DNA from: CAXMMR01 sp963692975 | GTDB lineage: Bacteria > Pseudomonadota > Alphaproteobacteria > Acetobacterales > Acetobacteraceae | Assembly: GCA_963692975.2 (NCBI GenBank) | Contig: CAXMMR010000038.1 | Coordinates: forward strand, 60,370-124,369 | Reading direction: 5' to 3' | DNA: 64,000 nucleotides | Part shown: positions 8,426-17,362 of the stretch, in pieces | How positions within the stretch are numbered: position 1 is the first letter of the stretch | How the letters are laid out: every line of letters starts with the position of its first letter | Notes under the pieces: generated by a model | Told to the model about the DNA's origin: nothing | Database searches by the model: none | What the model saw: the letters and a program-made list of their open reading frames with translations, nothing else | Position numbers and translations under genes: made by a program

Positions 8426-9787
8426 TCAGGGCGGGCCGAGTTGTGACAGTGCGACCGGGCTGAGGCCGAGGCTGACCAGCACGCCGCCGGCACGGGGCGC
8501 GTAGTCGTCGCTGTCGGGGGCGGCGAACTCGGGGTTGCCGTAGATCGGGTGGAGGTCGCGCAGCGGCGACGGCCGCGGGACGGACGCGCCCGGTTCGGCG
8601 AAGTAGACGTTGTCGGTGATCAGCGGGTGGCCGCCGGTGATGGCGTCGTACAGGTGCTTGGGCCGGCCTGACCAGAGGACGACGTTATGCTGCACGACGT
8701 TGTCGATCATGCGGTTGCTCGGGTGGGTGTCGGCCGGGGCGGCCTGGAACAGCATCGCGCTCTGCGCCGCATGACCGAGATCGAGAATGTTGGCTTCGAC
8801 GCGGTTGGCGCTGCCGCCATGGACCTGCACGCCGATGGCGCCGAAGCGGCGCAGGATGTTGCCGCTCACCAGGGCGCCGCTGGTGGAGTCGTCCAGGTAG
8901 ATGCCGACGGTGTGGGCGGCGGGCGGGCCGCTGCCGTCGACCAGGTTGTCGGCGATGACCATGCGGGTGTCGCGCTGGCTGCGGCCGAGGACGTAGATCG
9001 CGCCGCTGTCGGTGGCGTCGAGGTCGACGTCGCGCAGGACGTTCCGGCGGACGATGTTGCCGGTGTTGACGGTGTCGCGGTTCCAGTTCAGCACGCCGAT
9101 GCCCATGCCCTGGGTGCGGGCGACGAGGTTGCGGGTGATCAGGTTGTCGTTGGCGCCGTGCAGGAAGATGCCGCCGCCGGTGGTGTCGTGCGCGGCGACG
9201 TCGGTGATCGTGTTGCTGTCGAAATTGTTGCCGCTGCTGGCGTCCTTCGCCTCGATGCCGCTCGACGCGACCTGCGCGATGCGGCTGCGGGTGATGCTGT
9301 TGGCGGCCGAGGCCGAGAGCACGATGCCGGCGCCGACGTGACCGATGTCGAGCCCGGTCAGACTGTGGTTGCCGCCATGGACGATCAGCACGGCGGCGCC
9401 GGTGGCGCCGCTCAGGCCGACATCCTCGAGGCGCACGCCGTGCGCGCCGTCGAGGCGGAGCAGGACCGGCAGCCGGCCGCCGCCATCTAGCACCGCGCCG
9501 CGGGGGCAGGCGATCAGCGAGACGCCGTCATCGCGCGCGTCCAGCACGAGGGTGGCGGCGAGATGCTGCACGCCGGGGTCGAGGATGACCACGCGCTGCC
9601 CAGCTTGCTGCCCAGCTTGCCGAGCGCTTTGGCGCATCAGCTGCTGGGCGCGGGCGAGGCTTGCGAGCGGCGCGGCGGCGCTGCCGTCGGCGTGGTCATT
9701 GCCGCCGGGCGCGACGTGCAGGCCCGGTGCGCAGGCGACCAGCGCCAGCAAGGCGAGGGCGAACCAACGAGGCCTCTGCCCGCTCAC
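8426..9787 (-). CDS. Right-handed parallel beta-helix lipoprotein (polysaccharide locus)
   Basis: 453-residue exported protein. The N-terminus has a hydrophobic stretch ending LLALVAC, a good lipobox, so it is probably anchored by a lipidated Cys near residue 19. The rest is a ladder of N-rich turns (NSITRSRI, NNFDSN, DNLITRN, NTGNIVRRN, NRVEANI), typical of pectate-lyase-like/NosD right-handed beta-helices that bind or cleave polymers. I read the start as GTG at 9787, which overlaps the TGA of the O-antigen ligase gene (GTGA), implying coupled translation. In this locus a role as polysaccharide lyase, epimerase or export factor is plausible; catalytic residues cannot be assigned. Confidence 0.82.
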   Translation of the reverse strand: MSGQRPRWFALALLALVACAPGLHVAPGGNDHADGSAAAPLASLARAQQLMRQSARQAGQQAGQRVVILDPGVQHLAATLVLDARDDGVSLIACPRGAVLDGGGRLPVLLRLDGAHGVRLEDVGLSGATGAAVLIVHGGNHSLTGLDIGHVGAGIVLSASAANSITRSRIAQVASSGIEAKDASSGNNFDSNTITDVAAHDTTGGGIFLHGANDNLITRNLVARTQGMGIGVLNWNRDTVNTGNIVRRNVLRDVDLDATDSGAIYVLGRSQRDTRMVIADNLVDGSGPPAAHTVGIYLDDSTSGALVSGNILRRFGAIGVQVHGGSANRVEANILDLGHAAQSAMLFQAAPADTHPSNRMIDNVVQHNVVLWSGRPKHLYDAITGGHPLITDNVYFAEPGASVPRPSPLRDLHPIYGNPEFAAPDSDDYAPRAGGVLVSLGLSPVALSQLGPP

Positions 9788-11208
9788 GCGGCGGGGATCC
9801 AGGGGCCTGCCGGGCGGCGGCGCGGCGCTGCTGCGGCGGGCCTGTCTTGCGGCGCGGCGGCCGGCGTCGGCCAGATCGAGACGGCGAACAGCATGATCGT
9901 CATCAGCGTCGGCGTCGTGCCGATCGCGTCGGTGTCCGAGATGCTCGAGATCAGCACGGCGACGAGCACGTAGAGCACGATCGGCACCGGCCGGGTGCAG
10001 CATTTGAAGACCAGGTAGCCGAGCAGGCCGACCAGCGGCAGGGTGCCGACCACGCCGAGGGAGAGCAGGTTCTGCAGATACATATTGTGCGCGTTGTCGA
10101 CCATCAGGCCGTTTGAGAAGCCGACATGGCTGCCGAGTACGACCTTCTCCGAGTTGTAGCCGTAGCCGAAGATCGGGCTGAGGCAGATCTGCTGCCAGGC
10201 GAAATCCCAGATCTGCAGGCGGCCGTTGCCGGTGTAGATCTCGGTCGGGTCGCCCGAGCGGCTGAAGCTTGCGCTCAGCGCCGCCGGGATGCTCGGGAAC
10301 ACCTGCAGCAGCAGCACGGCGCTGACGCAGGCGAGGCTGGCGCCGATCACCAGCTTGTTGGAGCGTGAGGCGAACACCAGCGCGATGCCGATGATCGTGG
10401 CGATCTCGGTGGTTCGGGCATCGCTCTTGAGCAAAGTGAGGAAGGCGAAGCCGCCGAGCACGAGCGCTGCGACGGCGCCGCAACGTTTCTCGTACCACAG
10501 CACGAACATGACGCCGACGCCGAGCGCGCAGATGGCGCCGAGGTTGGTCGCCTGGCCGGCCAGGCCGCACATCCGCATCATGATGCCCGAGTTGGTGAAG
10601 GCGGCCGAGACGCCGAGCTCCGGGTCGGCGAAGAAGACGACCCAGCCGATGAGGTTGAACAGCGTGAGCGAGAGGCCGACCGTCCAGAGGATCTGCGAGG
10701 CCGACAGCCGCGTCACCAGGGCGAACGAAAAGGCGAACAGGCAGAGCAGCGCCAGCGCGCAGCCGAAGCTGTAGCCGGCGGCGGGCGAATACAGGCTCGA
10801 GATCAGCGCGACGGCGATGTAGACGAGCCACAGGGCGCTGCCCGGCCGGCGCAGCAGCGCGCGCGCCGAGGGCAGGTGCGGCGCGCCGATGACGCCGGCG
10901 CCCATCCAGATCAGGAACTTGAGCGCGCTCTGCCAGTCGCCCGAGATGTCGCCGGCCTCGCGGACGCGGAACTGCGCGTTGATCAGGAACACCAGCGCTG
11001 CGAAGTAGATCATGATCGCCGTCGGCGAGCCGCAGGCGGCGGCCAGCACGAGCCAGGCGGCCAGCCCCCCGGCGACCAGCCCGAGCGGGATCAGCGGCGC
11101 CCAGGGCAGGCTGTCGGCCATCAGCACGGAGCCGGCGACGATCGCGGCGGCGGCGAGCAGGACGGGGATGATGATCCGCGCGTCGCGCCAGGAGCGGGAG
11201 CGGATCAC
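9784..11208 (-). CDS. O-antigen ligase/polymerase (Wzy/WaaL-type) membrane protein
   Basis: 474-residue polytopic inner-membrane protein with about ten to twelve hydrophobic helices and one large periplasmic loop (about residues 290-390). The loop contains RLQIWDFAWQQI followed by GYGYNSE and DNAHNMYLQNLLSLG, the latter matching the conserved H-N-x-(Y/F)-L-x2 region of the Wzy_C/O-antigen ligase family. It should polymerise or ligate lipid-linked sugar repeats on the periplasmic side. The start is GTG at 11208, overlapping the acyltransferase TGA by four bases; its own TGA overlaps the beta-helix GTG in the same way, so the three genes form a coupled operon. Confidence 0.87.
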   Translation of the reverse strand: MIRSRSWRDARIIIPVLLAAAAIVAGSVLMADSLPWAPLIPLGLVAGGLAAWLVLAAACGSPTAIMIYFAALVFLINAQFRVREAGDISGDWQSALKFLIWMGAGVIGAPHLPSARALLRRPGSALWLVYIAVALISSLYSPAAGYSFGCALALLCLFAFSFALVTRLSASQILWTVGLSLTLFNLIGWVVFFADPELGVSAAFTNSGIMMRMCGLAGQATNLGAICALGVGVMFVLWYEKRCGAVAALVLGGFAFLTLLKSDARTTEIATIIGIALVFASRSNKLVIGASLACVSAVLLLQVFPSIPAALSASFSRSGDPTEIYTGNGRLQIWDFAWQQICLSPIFGYGYNSEKVVLGSHVGFSNGLMVDNAHNMYLQNLLSLGVVGTLPLVGLLGYLVFKCCTRPVPIVLYVLVAVLISSISDTDAIGTTPTLMTIMLFAVSIWPTPAAAPQDRPAAAAPRRRPAGPWIPAA

Positions 11209-12383
11209 GTCTGCAGCCCCAAGGCCGGCTGAAGCGGCGGCGGCATGATGGGCTTACGGCCGCGCAGCAGCCGGCGGCGCAGCGGCTGCTCGACGGCGGC
11301 ATGGCACAGCGCGCTGCAGCCGATCACCGCCAGCGCCACGGCGCCGGCCGCGAGCAACGAGGCGAGCGAGGCGGGCAGTGACGGCGCGCGGCGGGCGAGC
11401 AGGCCGCGCAGCGTTCCGGCGAGATGGCCGAACTTGCCGTGCAGGAGGTAGATCGAATACGACCAGCGGCCGAGCCGGACCGGCACGACGCTGCCGAGCG
11501 CTTTGCCCAGCGCGCCCCGCCGTTGCGCCAGCGTGATGATCAGCAGGACGAACAGCGCGACGACCGCAAGGTCGAGCCCCGGCCGGGACAGCGCTGCCAG
11601 CAACAGCGCCGCAACGGCGAGTGCCGCCGGCCCGCTCCAGGCGACGGCCCGGGTGAGCGCGAGCCAGGCCGCGCAGCGGAACGCCAGCAGGCCGAGCGAG
11701 AACTCCGCCAGGCAGCGCAGCAGCGGCGCCGGCGTCGCCGCGCTGTAGAGGTCAAGCGGGCCGGATCGGGCCTGGCCGGGCAAGCCGAACGAGCCGGATG
11801 AGCGGGCCAGGATCGCGAGCGTGACTGCGGCGAGCAGCCCGGTCAGCCAGGCATCGCGGCGGGAGGACAGCACGGTGAGGCCGAGCAGCAGCGGAAACAG
11901 CAGGTAGGCGCACCACTCCGTGCTGACCGACCAGGCGGCGCCCTCCAGGCTGCCGGCCATGCCCCAGCTCTGCACCATCAGCAGGTTCAGCACGAGCTGG
12001 CCGAGGAGCGGCTCGCCGCCCGGGTGGCCGGGCCGCGCCAGCAGCAGCGCCGCGCTCTCCAGCGTCACCAGGGCATAGAGCGGGTAGATGCGGGCGATGC
12101 GCGACAGCAGGAAGGCGGCATGGCGCCGCGGCGTGCAGCGCTCGAAGCGGGAGCTGGCCTGCGCGTAGGCCAGCACGAAGCCGCTGAGGACGAAGAACAG
12201 GTCGACCCACAGGTAGCCTCTGGCGAGCACGCCGCCGGCGGGAGCGCCGGGCGAGGCTGACGGGACGAGATGGTAGAGCATCACCAGCACCGCGGCGATG
12301 CCGCGCAGGCCGGTGAAGCTGCGGATCTCACCCGATCCCAGCGAGAGCGTGGCGCGCGCTGGCCTTGCGTGACGGGACGGCAT
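11205..12383 (-). CDS. Acyltransferase 3 family membrane protein (OafA/ExoZ-like)
   Basis: 392-residue inner-membrane O-acyltransferase that would decorate sugars with acetyl or other acyl groups. About ten membrane helices are visible. Family motifs are RSFTGLRGIAAVLVMLYH, the catalytic His region, LWVDLFFVLSGFVL and WSVSTEW; the last conserved loop has GRWSYSIYLLH. I chose the ATG at 12383 because AAGGAGG sits upstream; a further ATG at 12425 would only add Arg-rich residues. It is first gene of the coupled trio with the ligase and beta-helix genes and is divergent from a second acyltransferase. The acyl donor and target sugar are unknown. Confidence 0.9.
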   Translation of the reverse strand: MPSRHARPARATLSLGSGEIRSFTGLRGIAAVLVMLYHLVPSASPGAPAGGVLARGYLWVDLFFVLSGFVLAYAQASSRFERCTPRRHAAFLLSRIARIYPLYALVTLESAALLLARPGHPGGEPLLGQLVLNLLMVQSWGMAGSLEGAAWSVSTEWCAYLLFPLLLGLTVLSSRRDAWLTGLLAAVTLAILARSSGSFGLPGQARSGPLDLYSAATPAPLLRCLAEFSLGLLAFRCAAWLALTRAVAWSGPAALAVAALLLAALSRPGLDLAVVALFVLLIITLAQRRGALGKALGSVVPVRLGRWSYSIYLLHGKFGHLAGTLRGLLARRAPSLPASLASLLAAGAVALAVIGCSALCHAAVEQPLRRRLLRGRKPIMPPPLQPALGLQT

Positions 12384-12557
12384 CCCACGACGAGCCTCCT
12401 TGCGTCGCCGACAGGCCGGCTGCATCGGCTCAGCCTACCGCAGCGCAACGCGGCGCTCGCGGTCTCACAAGGGGTAATCAGTCTCGGCGCGATCCGATCG
12501 CGGCCGCGATACCGATGCGCCGGCGGCCGCCGCGGGCGGCGTGCTAGGATTACAGGC

Positions 12558-13811
12558 TTGGAGTGCGATCTCTTGCAGGACACCAGCTCGTCGACGCATC
12601 CAACGCCGAGCGTGACGCCGGCCAAGCTGGGCGCGAAGGTCGGCCGGCGCGCCGGCGCGGGGGCGATACCGAGCCTGACCGGCATTCGTGGCGTCGCCGC
12701 GTTCTACGTGTTCCTGACCCACGCGCAGGTCGTGCTTGCGACCTACCTCGCGGCGCCGGCCATTAACGATAACGGCTTTCTGTATAACGGCTTTCGCGGC
12801 GTCGACCTGTTCTTCGTGCTGTCCGGGTTCATCCTGATGCACGTGCACGAAACCGACTTCGTGACGTTTCATCGTGAGCAGATCTGGAGCTTCTACGTCC
12901 TGCGCTTCTTCCGGGTGTATCCGCTCAACGCGCTGATCCTGCTCGCGCTCGTGCCGCTGGTCCTGGCCGCACCCGGCTTTGTCGATTGGACGCGGTTCGC
13001 CCATGGCGTGCCGATCCGCTACCACGAGCACGACTTCTCCGCCGCGGGCTTCGCCCAGTCGCTGCTGCTCGCGCAGTGCTGGTCGGTGATCAAGCCTGGG
13101 CAGTGGAACGGCCCGGCCTGGAGCCTGTCGGCCGAGGTGTTCGGCTACGCGTCTTTCCCGCTGCTCGCCTGGGTCGCCGTCCGCTGCCGCTCGGCCGGGC
13201 TTGCGGCGGCGGCCGCGGCGGCCAGCCTGCTGGCGCTGATCGTGGCGATCTATGTCTGCCACCATGCGGCCGACAACCCGACCGCCGGCTTCGGGCTGGT
13301 GCGCATGGGCGGCTGCTTTGTCGCCGGCATCGCGCTGCAGCGCTGCTATCGCGGCTGGCAGGGCGGCGCCGGCCTCGCCAGCGCCCTCACCGTGCTGAGC
13401 GTCGGCTGGATCGTGCTGTGCCTGCTGTGGCGACCGCTCAACGTGTTTGTCCTGCTCGGCTTCGGCGGCGTCATCCTCGGCCTCGCCTATCGCCGTGGCC
13501 CGGTGAACGCCGCGCTGGAGAGCCCGCTCGCGCTGTTCCTCGGCCGCATCTCGTTCTCGTTCTACGTCGTGCACTACATCCCGCTGCGGCTGTCGCTGTG
13601 GCTATTCGAGACGCGCCTGCACGACACGCCGCTCTGGCTGCGCGTCGGCTGCCTCGTGGTGCTGCTCGGCCTCTGCGTCGGCGCCGCGACGGCGCTGCAG
13701 CGCTGGTTCGAGGTGCCATGCCAACGCCTCGCGCGGTGGGTGCTCAGGGCGGGATCTTTGCGCGAGGATCGAGGAAGGAAGAGCAGGGGCTTTGCCCCTG
13801 CACCCCATTAA
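12558..13811 (+). CDS. Acyltransferase 3 family membrane protein (second copy)
   Basis: About 417-residue inner-membrane acyltransferase with SLTGIRGVAAFYVFLTH, GVDLFFVLSGFILMHVH, WSLSAEVFGYASFPLL and GRISFSFYVVHYIPLRL, all typical of the OafA/ExoZ family. No ATG precedes the first helix, so the start is a TTG at 12558 or a GTG at 12612; I give the longer form with an AGG-containing leader. The last dozen residues (GRKSRGFAPAPH) and the stop are encoded by the interspersed palindromic element C, so the native C-terminus was probably around residue 400. The 170-base gap to the divergent acyltransferase likely carries both promoters. Confidence 0.85.
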   Translation: MECDLLQDTSSSTHPTPSVTPAKLGAKVGRRAGAGAIPSLTGIRGVAAFYVFLTHAQVVLATYLAAPAINDNGFLYNGFRGVDLFFVLSGFILMHVHETDFVTFHREQIWSFYVLRFFRVYPLNALILLALVPLVLAAPGFVDWTRFAHGVPIRYHEHDFSAAGFAQSLLLAQCWSVIKPGQWNGPAWSLSAEVFGYASFPLLAWVAVRCRSAGLAAAAAAASLLALIVAIYVCHHAADNPTAGFGLVRMGGCFVAGIALQRCYRGWQGGAGLASALTVLSVGWIVLCLLWRPLNVFVLLGFGGVILGLAYRRGPVNAALESPLALFLGRISFSFYVVHYIPLRLSLWLFETRLHDTPLWLRVGCLVVLLGLCVGAATALQRWFEVPCQRLARWVLRAGSLREDRGRKSRGFAPAPH

Positions 13812-13979
13812 AGGCGGAGCCTTTAAAATCCACTTGTTGGTGTTTCGTCAGGCAGTGCCTTTGCGGCGAGGCGACGCGTTTCAGGGCTTCGCCAATGGAG
13901 AGAGCCGCGCAGGTACCCCAACGGATTGGGGGTCTGGGGCCTCAGGCCCCAGCAGGTCTAGGGCGGAGCCCTGGCCTTT
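13781..13979 (+). repeat. Composite palindromic element, full copy C
   Basis: Full element between two convergent genes. Module 1 (13781-13831): CAGGGGCTTTGCCCCTG, then AAAGGCGGAGCCTTT. Spacer (13832-13926). Module 2 (13927-13979): CTGGGGCCTCAGGCCCCAG, then an AGGGCGGAGCCCT hairpin and the GGCCTT end. It supplies the last codons and stops of both flanking genes. Confidence 0.9.
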
Positions 13980-14940
13980 CTTCCTCCGCGCCCCGCCGCC
14001 GCGCGGATGCGCGCCGCAGCAGCTGCCAGCTTTGGCGCAGCGGGGCGACGTAGCATCCAACGACCGTCGCGTAGGCCTCGCTCTGCCCGTCCGGCAGGCC
14101 AAGTCGGTAGCTGCCATGCGGCTCGGGCACCAGGAAGGTGCCGCACAGCCGGTCCCACAGCGTCAGGATACTGCCGAAATTGCGGTCCCAGTGCTGGACC
14201 TCGCTGCTGTGGTGGATCTGATGGTGCGCCGGGCTGAACACCACGCGCTCGAAGCGGCCGAGCCGCAGGTCGATATGCGAATGCCGCAGCGGCGCGAACA
14301 GCAGCATGTTGATCGCCGCATACAAGATCGTCGCGGGCACGATCAGAGCGGCGGCGTTGCTGCCGGTGAGCCAGGCCTGCACGCCGACGACGCTGCCGAG
14401 CAGCAGGCCCTCGGCGGCGATGCCGGTGAGCTCGTCGAGCGGATGCAGACGCCGGGTGGTGGCAGGGATCAGCGTCTCCGGCGCGTGATGCACCTTATGG
14501 AATTCCCACAGCAGCGGGATCTTATGCTGCAGGTAGTGGGTGCCGAACGAGGCGGCGTCACGCGCGGCGACGCCGGCCAACAGGAACACGGCGTCGACGC
14601 ACAGGCCCGGGTGCAGCAGGCGGCCGCCATGCACCGCCCCAAGCAGCATCGCCACGAGGCCGGCGACGCCGATCGTCAGGGCCACGACGAACTGGAACAC
14701 CAGCAGCTGGAACAGCCGATGCGTGAGCAGGAGCGCCAGATCAAGGCGGGTCCAGCGGCTGCGCAGCAGCTGGCCCGGCAGCAGGTAGCGGCGCAGTCCG
14801 GCGATGGTCGGCCGCTGGTGCGAGATTGTACAGGCGCGGCGATAGTGCCAGACGGCGCCGAGCAGCGCCCAGAGATGCACGACGACGAAGCCTGTCGTTC
14901 CGGTGACGATCAGACGGCTGGCGAGAAGAGGTGCGTTCAT
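13942..14940 (-). CDS. Sterol desaturase/fatty-acid hydroxylase superfamily membrane protein
   Basis: 332-residue integral membrane di-iron enzyme. The eight-histidine signature is present: HYLQH (HX3H), HKVHH (HX2HH) and HHQIHH, with an accessory HSHID. Four or so hydrophobic helices precede and separate the boxes. Such enzymes hydroxylate or desaturate lipids, carotenoids or sphingoid chains using O2. It begins with ATG at 14940. The C-terminal tail (EERPGLRPRPAGA) is encoded by element C and is not part of the family. Its link to the polysaccharide locus is positional only. Confidence 0.87.
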   Translation of the reverse strand: MNAPLLASRLIVTGTTGFVVVHLWALLGAVWHYRRACTISHQRPTIAGLRRYLLPGQLLRSRWTRLDLALLLTHRLFQLLVFQFVVALTIGVAGLVAMLLGAVHGGRLLHPGLCVDAVFLLAGVAARDAASFGTHYLQHKIPLLWEFHKVHHAPETLIPATTRRLHPLDELTGIAAEGLLLGSVVGVQAWLTGSNAAALIVPATILYAAINMLLFAPLRHSHIDLRLGRFERVVFSPAHHQIHHSSEVQHWDRNFGSILTLWDRLCGTFLVPEPHGSYRLGLPDGQSEAYATVVGCYVAPLRQSWQLLRRASARRRGAEEERPGLRPRPAGA

Positions 14941-15081
14941 GGCGGCGGCAGCCTAGCGAAGGCCGAACGCGACGCCAGCGAGCATACGGGTGGTGGGAGG
15001 GACGGATAAACTAGTCGCGGCGAGGGGATGGCGGCGCGCTCACCTGCGCCGCCGCGACCCTTTGCCGGATTGTCGGGGCCT

Positions 15082-16104
15082 CTACCTGGCGGCGGCGCCC
15101 GTCGAACTCAGCCCCGTACCGCGCGCGGCGAGCGCCGGGTGGGCTTGCGGGAACACGGCGATCATGTCCGCCAGCGCCGGCTCTGCCGACGGGGCTGGCG
15201 GCGCCGGATCGACGATCGGCGCGTCGCGGCTGACCTGGCCGAGGGAGACGCTCTGGTTGAGGGCCCAGATCGCCGCCTGGGTGCGGTTGTTGACGTTGAT
15301 CTTTCGCAGCAGCCCCTTGATGTGGACCTTCACCGTTGCCTCGGCGATGTCGAGCCGGCGCGCGATCAGCTTGTTGGCGCAGCCCTCGACGAGGCATTGC
15401 AGGATCTGCGTCTCGCGCTCCGATAGGCCGAGGTTGCGCGTCGGGCTGGGCGGCTTGCGCTCGCGCGCGCCGGCCGCCTCGGCGGCGCCAAAGACGCTTG
15501 CGCAGGCGGCGAGCGGCGCCGGCGGCGCCGGCGGCAGGCGCGCCGCCGCGGGGGCGGAGGCCGCGGGGGCGGGTGACGAGGCCTCGGACCTGGCATCGGT
15601 CTGATCCACACTCTGCGACCGCAGCCGGGCGAAGACCTGCGAGGCGATGCCGAGCGGCAGCACGTGCTGGCCATGCATCACGACGTCCAGCGTCGCGATG
15701 AGCTTCTCGCCGGAGATGTCCTTCAGCACCACGCCGTCGACGCCGCACAGCACGGCGGCGACCAGGTCCTCGGCCGAGCAGGAGGGCATCAGCAGCACGG
15801 TCTTGGTGACCGGATCGCGGCGGCGTATTGCCTCGATCGCCATCAGCTGCGTCTCGATGCCGCGTTGCGGGTCCAGACTGCAAATCAGCATGTCGATGGT
15901 GGTGGTCGGACCGGCATCGATCTCGGCCAGGGCGTCATGGATGTTCGCGGCTGCGACAACAACGTTGAAGCGCGAGGCGTGCAGGATGGTGGTCACGCCT
16001 TCGCGAAACAGACGGCAGGTGTCGACGATGACCAGTGCGTGCCGCTGGGCTGCGGCCCGCCCACCGGCGCCCACCATGTCGATCGCCTTAGCACCTTGAT
16101 CCAT
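15082..16104 (-). CDS. LuxR/NarL-type response regulator with degenerate receiver
   Basis: 340-residue two-domain regulator. Residues 22-140 form a receiver-like domain (ALVIVDTCRLFREGV at the N-terminal end; VVLKDIS carrying the conserved Lys). The second acidic residue of the usual DD pair is Thr29, and the phospho-acceptor position in DMLICSLDP is Ser76, not Asp, so phosphorylation is unlikely. A Pro/Ala linker (about 165-225) leads to a GerE/LuxR HTH (LSERETQILQCLVEG, ATVKVHIKGLLRKI). The long acidic C-terminal tail after the HTH is unusual. The start ATG at 16104 follows GTGGAG. It lies within the polysaccharide locus and may control it. Confidence 0.88.
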   Translation of the reverse strand: MDQGAKAIDMVGAGGRAAAQRHALVIVDTCRLFREGVTTILHASRFNVVVAAANIHDALAEIDAGPTTTIDMLICSLDPQRGIETQLMAIEAIRRRDPVTKTVLLMPSCSAEDLVAAVLCGVDGVVLKDISGEKLIATLDVVMHGQHVLPLGIASQVFARLRSQSVDQTDARSEASSPAPAASAPAAARLPPAPPAPLAACASVFGAAEAAGARERKPPSPTRNLGLSERETQILQCLVEGCANKLIARRLDIAEATVKVHIKGLLRKINVNNRTQAAIWALNQSVSLGQVSRDAPIVDPAPPAPSAEPALADMIAVFPQAHPALAARGTGLSSTGAAAR

Positions 16105-16647
16105 TCTGCAACTCCACAACGATCCGCCTGTTCGCCGTGGATCGACAATGATGTTTGCGCATCTCGGACGACCACCAACCTCGGGTTGCGAGAAGCGTTT
16201 CAGTTTCGCACTTAAGGTTCGGCTATTCACAACTGTCTCCGAAAATAGCCGCGGTGTCGGTAGGGTGAGGCCTGTGCAGCCAAACCGCAGGTTGCATACC
16301 TAAACCTGGGTTAAGAAAGCCGATACACTATCCTATTGTAATGATGCGGTTCTGTAACAGGGTTGCAACCTTGGTCCCTTGCCGCCGCGCGACGCCGTTG
16401 CTGCGCGGCGCATCGCCCGGCGACCTGGCGATCGTGTATCCAGCGTCGGGTTAATCCATAAGCGCCACGCTACCTTTGCAAACCTGCAGGCGCCGGGACC
16501 ATCTGAGCAAGACTGCGCGGTGGCCCTGCGACGCCACGCTGTCGTTGCGGCAACGCCCGAAACCCGATCGGGTTAGGACTGTTGGCCGCTAGCTGCGACG
16601 CGACCCGCGTCCTTACCATACGAGCATAGTCAGGAGCGGAGAAAGCG
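16105..16647. other. Gene-free 543-base region between regulator and VapBC
   Basis: No supported gene. The base composition is visibly more A/T-rich than its surroundings around 16290-16360, which fits a promoter region serving the leftward regulator gene and the rightward toxin-antitoxin pair. No strong repeats or hairpins were seen. Confidence 0.6.
16311..16339 (+). promoter_or_regulatory. Possible sigma70-type promoter
   Basis: TTAAGA at 16311-16316 and TATTGT at 16334-16339 with 17 bases between them, each matching four of six consensus positions. It lies 300 bases upstream of the VapB-like gene in the most A/T-rich patch of this region. Weak evidence only. Confidence 0.25.
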
Positions 16648-16887
16648 ATGCAAGTCGGCAGATGGGGCAACAGCCTTGCCGTCAGGTTGCCGGCCTCGGT
16701 CGTGGAAATGCTGGCGCTGCGCGAAGGCGACGAGATCGTCATCGAGATCGCCGGCGAGCGCGAGTTCCACATTGCGGTCGACCAGAGTCGCGGCCTGGCG
16801 CTGCGGCGGCTCAAGCGGCTGAACTGGGCGCTGCCGCCGGGCTTTGTGTTCAGCCGCGACAACGATGACGTCCTTGCCGAGGGCTGA
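16648..16887 (+). CDS. AbrB/MazE-type antitoxin (VapB-like)
   Basis: 79-residue DNA-binding antitoxin. Residues 1-45 form the swapped-hairpin SpoVT/AbrB domain (VGRWGNSLAVRLP, then LREGDEIVIEI), the pattern seen in MazE and VapB. The C-terminal half (LALRRLKRLNWALPPGFVF) would wrap the toxin. It starts with ATG behind GGAGCGGAGAAAG. Its 3' end overlaps the PIN toxin gene by 23 bases, so they are co-translated. It is expected to repress its own promoter together with the toxin. Confidence 0.9.
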   Translation: MQVGRWGNSLAVRLPASVVEMLALREGDEIVIEIAGEREFHIAVDQSRGLALRRLKRLNWALPPGFVFSRDNDDVLAEG

Positions 16888-17308
16888 GGCCTTCCTTGAC
16901 ACCAGCGTGCTGCTCTACGCCACCGTGGCCTGCGACAGACGTTGCCCTGCCGCAACGGACGCGCTGGCTGCGGGCGGCATTACCAGCGTTCAGGTGCTGA
17001 GCGAATTTACCGTTATCGCGCGCCGGCTGGGCCGCAGCTGGCCGGACGTGCACGAGGCGCTGTCGATCTTCAAGATCCTTTGCCCGAAGCCTCTGGCGAT
17101 CCGCCTGTCCACCTATGAGGTCGCGCTCGAGCTGATGCAGCAGGAGGCGCTGTCGCTCACCGACGCGCTGGTGGCCGCCTCAGCGCTGGCGGCAGGCTGC
17201 TCGCGGCTGCTGTCGGGCATGAGCACGGACGGACGGGTGTTGGGCGAGCAGCTGACGATCTGCAATCCGTTCGGAACGGCGATCGAGAGGGGTGCTTTGC
17301 GGCCCTAG
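16865..17308 (+). CDS. PIN-domain toxin (VapC-like ribonuclease)
   Basis: 147-residue PIN-domain protein, predicted Mg2+-dependent RNase toxin of a type II system. The acidic quartet is visible: Asp in FLDTSVLLY (near residue 11), Glu in VQVLSEF, Asp in LTDALVAASA and a final acidic residue near STDGRV. The ATG at 16865 lies inside the antitoxin gene. The RNA target is unknown. Palindromic element D begins two bases after the stop. Confidence 0.9.
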   Translation: MTSLPRAEAFLDTSVLLYATVACDRRCPAATDALAAGGITSVQVLSEFTVIARRLGRSWPDVHEALSIFKILCPKPLAIRLSTYEVALELMQQEALSLTDALVAASALAAGCSRLLSGMSTDGRVLGEQLTICNPFGTAIERGALRP

Positions 17309-17309
17309 G

Positions 17310-17360
17310 AAGGCCAGGGCTTTGCCCTTGGACCCCGTTAAAGGCGGAGCCTTTGAAATC
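17310..17360 (+). repeat. Composite palindromic element, solo module 1, copy D
   Basis: Module 1 alone: CCAGGGCTTTGCCCTTGG-like hairpin followed by AAAGGCGGAGCCTTT, squeezed between the toxin stop and the stop of the convergent sugar transferase gene. Confidence 0.88.
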
Positions 17361-17362
17361 GT

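Noticed and set aside
6265..8493. 742-residue open frame on the minus strand
   Set aside because: It is antisense to the clear porin gene, is Arg/Gly/Ala rich and matches no family; a GC-rich shadow.
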